Translations under genes and position numbers: made by a program | Assembly: GCF_001039355.2 (NCBI RefSeq) | Contig: NW_019775722.1 | Location: 1-29,574, forward strand | DNA length: 29,574 nt | From: Lingula anatina | Taxonomy: Eukaryota > Brachiopoda > Lingulata > Lingulida > Lingulidae | Reading direction: 5' to 3' | The notes under the pieces: generated by a model | What the model saw: the letters and a program-made list of their open reading frames with translations, nothing else | Told to the model about the DNA's origin: nothing | The model's database searches: none | Shown here: positions 24,201 to 29,574 of the stretch, one piece after another | Layout: each line of letters starts with the position of its first letter | Numbering within the stretch: the first letter of the stretch is position 1

Positions 24201-26444
24201 TATATAAATTGGACTACAACGGAACTTATTTTCTATTGATTTAACTAAAAATGCCTTATATTCAGATATGGCGTTCATCCACCGCAATTAATTAAACTGA
24301 GTCCAGCGGTTATAAGAGAGCGAATACCATCTTCCTTCGAAAACAAACTTGCTCTTTGCCCTGAAGACGCAATTCAGTGCGATGCCTCGGAACGCTTTAG
24401 GTCAATTGACGGATCCTGCAACAATCTGCGCAATTCACTCTGGGGGAAATCGTTCACACCACTTCTCCGTCTGTTGCCAGCCCAATACCAAGATGGTGAG
24501 CATAACAACGTTCTCACACGAGTTCACACGAGCTGTTTTGTAGATCGGTCACGCGATGATTTTGTGTCAGCGTGAGGTATAGGTAAATTCAGTGTGGAGT
24601 ACAACCTCTACAAGTTCTAATCACGTGTAACATGATTTTTATTTGATATCTATTTGATATTTATTTGATATTAGGTAATAATTCTTTCGACATTTTCTTG
24701 TAATCATCAAAGAATCGACGCCCATTGTCACTAGTAACGTAGACATAAAAAAGCATAAGAAAAAAGAGCGTAAAGTCTAGATTACATTTGCCACGGGCGT
24801 CAAACGATGAAGTCGTGTACAATTTTCCATGTGATACTTTTGACATCAAAGTAGTTACGGGATACGGTGAGTATGTTTACATTACGTGCATTTCTCCGAC
24901 ATAAGCTTGAGGTCACGTAGGGGAAAATCGGTTGTTAGTTTTTAAATTGACAGGTCGAAACGCCATGCCTTGTAGAAAATAAACATTTATTCTCTTTAAA
25001 ATAATTTCCTTTTTTTAACCAACTAGGGATCAGTTCTTTGAAGGGATCAAAAAACGGAGGTTCACTACCAAACCCACGTCTTGTCAGCAGAAATCTTCAT
25101 GAGGACATTCCCAATCCAATGAACTATATTACAGTAGCCGCCACTTTCTTCGGACAATTTCTGGACCACGACTTAAGCAAAGCTCCAGTGACTAAAATCC
25201 TCAAAAGGGACAGTAAGTAGCAACCTCTAAATATAACATTAACGTGATTCTCTTGGTCTTAGAAGACTCACTGGTAACACTATTGTCAGAGAAATCTAGC
25301 CTCTGGTGCAAGATTCTTTCTCCTACTGGTACTATTTTGGCTTGGTCTTCTTATTTGGCCTCCTCATGAACACGAGAAAGCAACATGTATCACAAATACA
25401 ATGCTTTTCAAAATTTATGTTTTTACTATCTTGAGTCTTGGTGGTCAAACTACATATATCACCTTGTAATCTATACCCCAATATTAACACAGAATTTTAA
25501 AAAAATGCAAATCCTTGTTTTCTTTGTCTTATTGGGATTGCTTTTCACGTGGTAACTCTCTTTTTTCAGAATCTGGCAAAAAAGATGTCATTGACGTGCG
25601 ATGCGGCCATGACAACTGCACGTTTGGCCCCGGTCCCTTGAGTTCGTGCCACCCTGTACCTATACCGCACGGCGACGTGCACAGTATCGATAAAGAATGC
25701 TTTGAGTTCGTCCGCAGTTCTTCAGCTCCTCGTCAGGGATGCGTATTCGGTGAGTTGTGGTTCATTTGATTTTGACTTTATTTTGACCTTTATAACTCTT
25801 ATCCAATATTAAAATATTTCAACCTTGTTGTTCATAAATCCGCTTCGATTAAGTCCACCCATAGGGTGGTTAAAATGGTTTATGATTTTTTAATCGCAAA
25901 GATAGGCCATGTTGTAAACCCTTAAGTTACTTTGTCATGCGAAAATAAATTAATATTTAATGTGGGGACAACAGCACTAGTTATCTGCCACTATACATTT
26001 AGGGATAACAATTTGCAATACCCCCGTTACACAGAGTGATACAATGTGCACATGTCATCTGGGTATATATTTGTCTACATAACCAGGTCCTCGTGAGCAA
26101 AAAAATGCCATCACAGCATACCTTGACCTCTCCCAGGCGTATGGTAGCACCAAAGAGGAGGCGGAAAAACTAAGGGCTAAGGACAGGAGTAAGTGAAATT
26201 AACAGCTTGAGTAAGATACACCAAATGTGCACATAGTTAATAAGAATCAAGCAAACAAAAAAATGCGAATGGCACGGACACGCCGAGTTATGACGCGATA
26301 GATTAAAGAATTCCAGTTCTTAATTCTGACTGAATTTTAATAATGTAAATAAAAGATTTTTAAAACGTGCATTAAAATGATTATCCCGATAATTCCTCAG
26401 CTGTGCAAAAAAAAATACTAGAGGCTCCTATGACTGATTATAGG

Positions 26445-26486
<42 letters not shown>

Positions 26487-26708
26487 TTGAAGTATTTCAA
26501 CTACCTGCACCTGTTTGATTTCAGGTACTGGGAAATTGGAAATGAGGCCCCATCCGTTTGTGCCGTCCCTTAAACCGCTCCTGCCGGTCAGGAATGACGA
26601 GACGTGCCGAGAAGAAGCAGGAAGTGTTAGATGCTTCCTGGCAGGTAAGAACCGTTTAAATTGTGTCAGTTATTATTATTTTCTATGAGTATTGCATGTG
26701 TATATTGG

Positions 26709-26743
<35 letters not shown>

Positions 26744-29574
26744 CGGTGGCGAAATTGAAGACCGAAGTATTTACAGCTACAAGGTGAAGACGACAGCCAA
26801 AATGAAAGGCATGCATTTTTATGTAGCATTTTTAAATTTAATTTTATGTAGCCAAATGTTCCCAAGCACAACGAAGCTCTGTTTTTGCTCCAAATTAAGT
26901 AGGATAAGTCCATATGACTGAAATTGTCATTTATTAATGACGAAAACTAATAAGATACAAAGTTACAAAACTGGGGAGATAATAAACATCCCCCAAACTA
27001 TATAAGTGCTAAATATAAAAATAATAAAGTATGTTAATGAAATGTAACCAGGATTAATTATGAAAAATATGAGAAATCACAACANAATTAGAACATATTT
27101 CAAAGATGCTGTTTCAGGAAGTTCGATAGAAGCGTGTACAATGTAAAAAAAACCGTATAATTATGTACTGGTAAGTAGTATGAGCAATAACCGCAACGAT
27201 TTTCTGGTGTGAATTAAGCAACTTTTTACGAACACTTTATGAATTATATAAAATGGCAGGTAGAGGTAAATTCTTCAAATTCTCTTGTAGAAAAATATCA
27301 AATATTAATTCAATAGACTATTAGACCCAACTTTCCTGCTATTGAAATTTGTTTACAAGCATAAGTGAAAACAATTATAATTAAGTCGTCTTGACGCAAA
27401 CACATCCAATGCCGCCTTTGAAACATTAGTAAACAGTATATCATGTTGTTGAAGTTATTTGTGAAAACATTTTTTATATATATTGACAAAAACTTTTCCA
27501 ACATACAGCACTTTCATGTGCCTTGTGTATATGTTTCCGGGTCTCTTTAAAATCATAAATACATGTAGTTGGCATAGGCCTGTTTAAATGCACGCAACAA
27601 TACGTAAGTTGAAAAAAGGACTTTAGCGGTAAAAAAAAAAAAGCCAAGAATTTTAATTTGCTATAAAAAAAGTTTAGCAAAGAATATGAAAAACGCTCTG
27701 GCTTAAAAAATAAGCCCCAGGGGCAATTTGATTGTCTTAGCAATGGCCTCAGCGTGATTGTACTCCCTGTGCTGATAAAATCCCAGTCAGAAATGTCAGC
27801 TGCATTTATTACTGTGGATCTATCGTTCGTAAAATACCAGTACTGAGACCAATCTTGCAATGTGAACCTCACGCAGTTACAGCTTTTAGCAGTGTACCTA
27901 TGTGCATTTCATTTCAGACTTTTTTGTGGTTACTCGTGAATTTTCAATACAGGTGTAAACAAATCAATCCGGGTTATCAATGAACTAGGTTATAGAAACA
28001 CAAAGGGTGGCCAGAATCAATGCAAAACAACTACGTCATCATCGACAAAAATAGATCGGGGATTTTCCTTATGTTAGCCTACTGGAAATGAAACTAAGAG
28101 CGTAAATGAAGCAGTTTTAATTCTTTTAAAGGAGGTAAGTTTGGCTCTGAATATCAATTTAGTGATCAGAATCATTTAGTGTGGCAGTGCTTTAGTGACA
28201 CTGAAGTTGTCTGGTATATGACACAGTTAATAGGCACAATCTCGACCTTGAAGTTTTAAAGTTCCACCCACATTTACATAAAATACGCCTGAGAGCAAAG
28301 TCTATGACGCATTTTGAGCGATATATAGAGACTCGCTTTACTCCGAAACTTTGCACAATCAGAAATAATATTAATGTTGGTCATGATAAAAACGGTCATC
28401 TTTATCTTGAATCAATAAAACGATTTATTGGTAGGATAATTTAAAACTAACGAGACTTAATTCGCTTTCAGTGACCACCACCAAGCGTGCAATGATGGAA
28501 GAGAACAGCGCAGTTGGTTCAGCCACCAAGGTTGAGAAAGGTACGATACGTAGGCCTACCAGGGGCGTAACCAGGCATACGCACGGATGCACTGTGCGTA
28601 CAATTTTTGAGCCAACCATGATATTATTCTCCATAAATTCAGTGTATTTTTCACGGAATATAATCGTACCTGGGAATTTTCAAAATCTGTGCGTACAATT
28701 TTAAATGGTCTGGTTACGCCCCTGCCTACTGATAACTGTCACAAAAAAACAAGAATATTATGTCAGAAAAGATGATCATTTAGTCATTTTCACACTGCTT
28801 TCTGTCACTTTTTGCTATTAGAATGCAAGTCTTGACCTAGTTTGATATACCTATGTACAAGCGATATGATTCTAGGCCATTATTTCCTTATCAACCCCCC
28901 CCCCCCCCCCCCAAGACAACCCACACCTTCCCAGGAAATAATTTTCTATCTAAAGCACATGTACACGCCTTGAATATCTTACTGAATACAAGAAAGGAAA
29001 CTGAACATGAAATAAAAACAAAGGTATCGATTCAGGAAGTTCACTTACGCGCTTTAACAGACCTGAGAGGGTATACGTAACCTTAAATTATTTAATGCTA
29101 TAGATGCAAATTATTAAATGCTATAGATGCAAATTTTGTAGACCGCTTGACCAATTTTTCCAAAATCAAACAAATGTAATTTTATTTGCATTCCATTTGA
29201 TATGATTTTTTAAATAACAGGTCACGTAAATAATAATAATGAAACTTGAAAAAGAAAATAAGTTTCGAAAATTGTTAATTCATGCCAAGGGGTAGTTTAG
29301 AAATAATTAAAACTAAAAGTTAGTTCATCAAGGAGATACCTGGATGTGTGAAATTATCTGTTTACCCCAACTTAACCTGGAGGTGCACCTTAAAGGCAGG
29401 CAACGTGCGTGATGAAGGCTGGGATGGCAGTTTATCAAAATAATACCTAGATAAGTGAGATTATCTGAGATGACCCACTTCTGCCTGGAAGTACATTTTT
29501 ATAAATATCAGGCATTTATAAATTTTTCTGAATATCACATTGTTCATTTTTCTTATTAAATCCATTACAGGGGG
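17651..29574 (+). CDS. Animal haem peroxidase, secreted, N-terminal half (peroxidase 2, 3'-partial)
   Basis: Exons: 17651-17702, 21037-21180, 23669-23798, 24266-24495, 25027-25212, 25570-25749, 26087-26188 and 26525-26644. They join in frame to 381 codons plus one base. Residues 1-17 (MGFWQAASWCVLLVIIQ) are a signal peptide. Residues 18-109 are an unrecognised N-terminal region. The peroxidase domain starts near 130: SIDGSCNNLRN, PRLVSR, then FFGQFLDHDL with Gln229, haem-linking Asp232, distal catalytic His233 and calcium-binding Asp234. The calcium loop Thr317-x-Tyr-x-Asp321-x-Ser323 (TAYLDLSQAYGS) is intact, as is RCFLA before the exon end. The next expected residues are Gly-Asp; the window ends with an acceptor TCCATTACAG and GGGG (29571-29574), which restores that glycine in phase. 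The catalytic Arg and proximal His lie beyond the window. The upstream in-frame ATG at 17567 was not chosen because it would bury the signal peptide. Introns after exons 1, 2 and 4-8 are phase 1 and that after exon 3 is phase 2. Confidence 0.95.
17727..17759. repeat. (TC)n microsatellite in peroxidase 2 intron 1
   Basis: About 16 TC dinucleotides start 24 bases after the exon 1 donor and continue into an imperfect T/C-rich tract to about 17790. Confidence 0.9.
18652..18720. repeat. Compound (TG)n-(GA)n microsatellite
   Basis: About nine TG units are followed, after AT, by about 23 GA units with one GGGA interruption. It lies in peroxidase 2 intron 1. Confidence 0.9.
19001..19016. repeat. C16 homopolymer
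   Basis: An uninterrupted run of 16 C in peroxidase 2 intron 1. Confidence 0.9.
19294..19886. mobile_element. Foldback/MITE element, 593 bp, with long arms
   Basis: The arms (about 19294-19480 and 19690-19886) are reverse complements over nearly 190 bases. They start CAGGCCTACCCAACTACCAG and include CAGGATCC/GGATCCTG-type, ACCGGT and GTGACAGCCGAGCG blocks. TTATT flanks both ends (19289-19293 and 19887-19891), a possible 5-bp target duplication, though the flanks are AT-rich. There is no ORF in the loop. It lies in peroxidase 2 intron 1. Confidence 0.8.
20605..20799 (+). other. Unassigned 64-codon ATG open frame inside peroxidase 2 intron 1
   Basis: ATG at 20605 to TAG at 20797-20799. The product begins MSFVLCLVKPPQDRCLSQLR, has a charged middle (IDRQNVIKRRLRAKYETDDD) and ends LKEHLL. 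Its base composition is clearly richer in GC than the flanks, which suggests past coding use. I do not recognise the family. It has no splice context linking it to the host gene and no poly(A) signal close by. It could be a small gene, a captured fragment or chance. Confidence 0.25.
21204..21241. repeat. (CA)n microsatellite beside peroxidase 2 exon 2 donor
   Basis: About 19 AC units, beginning 24 bases after the exon 2 splice donor. Confidence 0.95.
22112..22240 (+). mobile_element. Possible tRNA-derived SINE head
   Basis: GGGCTCTCAAGCGGTAAGGC (from about 22124) resembles a pol III A box from a Leu/Ser-type tRNA. TGGTTCAAATCTGG, about 70 bases on (22203-22216), is a close B-box match. The sequence starts where copy B diverges from copy A, so it may mark the 5' end of an inserted SINE. 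No cloverleaf acceptor pairing is seen, so it is not a functional tRNA. Confidence 0.35.
22354..22704 (+). other. Unassigned 116-codon open frame inside the copy B insertion
   Basis: Open from just after TAA at 22351 to TAA at 22702-22704, with no ATG near its start. It contains VFIDDYRWCFGTNV, AVNGPIQSRRDTLFVEGL and MYVNYTLTTLALQ, the first directly after an acceptor-like TTTTGTTCAG. It is absent from copy A, so it arrived with the insertion. I do not recognise it. It cannot be a peroxidase 2 exon in this frame because its phase does not fit exon 2. Confidence 0.25.
22722..22862 (-). mobile_element. Possible BEL/Pao integrase scrap
   Basis: The minus strand reads KQRPPIPFRIMGKLPPERV, like the zinc-finger-to-core junction of BEL/Pao integrases (K..P...MG.LPPERV). 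The upstream part of the frame is not recognisable and a stop follows within a few codons. Similarity rests on about 15 residues. Confidence 0.3.
26447..26482. repeat. (TG)n microsatellite before peroxidase 2 exon 8
   Basis: About 18 TG units ending 42 bases upstream of the exon 8 acceptor. Confidence 0.95.
26712..26741. repeat. (GT)n microsatellite after peroxidase 2 exon 8
   Basis: About 15 GT units starting 67 bases after the exon 8 donor. Confidence 0.95.
26742..28471. other. Peroxidase 2 intron after exon 8, no exon recognised
   Basis: AT-rich, with one ambiguous base (N) at 27085. A 132-codon minus-strand frame at 27474-27872 has low-complexity Phe/Leu-rich composition and no motif; I treat it as chance. 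The conserved continuation of the peroxidase (Gly-Asp-x-Arg-x-Asn) is not found here. Confidence 0.55.
28472..28540 (+). other. Candidate 69-nt cassette exon of peroxidase 2
   Basis: It has an acceptor TTCGCTTTCAG before it and a donor AAAG|GTACG after it. Both phases are 1, so joining exon 8 to this segment and then to the exon starting at 29571 keeps the frame and all family residues. It would insert 23 polar residues (VTTTKRAMMEENSAVGSATK, then VEK) between CFLA and the expected Gly-Asp. No known peroxidase carries this insert to my knowledge. It may be a lineage-specific or optional exon, or a chance open segment. Confidence 0.35.
28560..28724. mobile_element. hAT-like MITE, 165 bp
   Basis: Ends CAGGGGCGTAACCAG and CTGGTTACGCCCCTG are exact inverted repeats. 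Further inside, GCGTACAATTTT occurs inverted relative to the other arm. CCTAC flanks both sides (28555-28559 and 28725-28729), a 5-bp target duplication rather than the 8 bp usual for hAT. The CAGGGGCGTA start is a common hAT-type end. It lies 19 bases after the candidate cassette exon. Confidence 0.8.
28895..28912. repeat. C18 homopolymer
   Basis: An uninterrupted run of 18 C in the intron before the last partial exon. Confidence 0.9.

Noticed and set aside
27474-27872. 132-codon minus-strand ORF as a gene
   Set aside because: Low-complexity Phe/Leu-rich translation of AT-rich intron, with no motif or splice context.

Overview
The window looks like nuclear DNA of a marine invertebrate. It is AT-rich, split into many short exons with AG/GT-type introns, and full of dinucleotide repeats, homopolymers and small inverted-repeat transposons. 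The gene families and the mobile-element mix (RTE-type LINE end, several MITE types) fit a mollusc or another lophotrochozoan best. An invertebrate deuterostome is not excluded, and species cannot be named from sequence alone.

Three host genes carry the window. (1) At 153-2569 (+) are the last four coding exons of an animal haem peroxidase, ending in an odd Arg/Tyr-rich, acid-free tail and followed by a poly(A) signal. (2) At 5511-10508 (-) is a complete eight-exon Mu-class glutathione S-transferase of 218 residues. All the main glutathione-site and catalytic residues are present, and a TATA box and a strong antioxidant-response-element match lie just upstream. (3) From 17651 to the end of the window (+) is the 5' part of a second haem peroxidase: signal peptide, a novel N-terminal region of about 100 residues, then the distal-histidine half of the peroxidase domain. 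It runs off the window at 29571-29574, apparently just inside its next exon. The two peroxidases are head-to-tail paralogues with the GST on the opposite strand between them, so the locus is a small redox cluster: peroxide-using secreted enzymes plus a cytosolic electrophile-detoxifying enzyme.

Layout: 1-152 intron; 153-2662 peroxidase 1; 2663-5510 intergenic, no gene seen; 5511-10508 GST, whose third intron holds a palindromic MITE and an old tandem array with a Harbinger-like MITE inside it; 10509-17650 intergenic, with an unassigned open frame, a Tc1/mariner-like MITE, an RTE-type LINE tail and smaller repeats; 17651-29574 peroxidase 2, whose introns carry a 593-bp foldback element, a second and larger Tc1/mariner-like copy with a composite insertion, a hAT-like MITE and several microsatellites close to splice donors. 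A possible 69-nt frame-preserving cassette exon is seen at 28472-28540.
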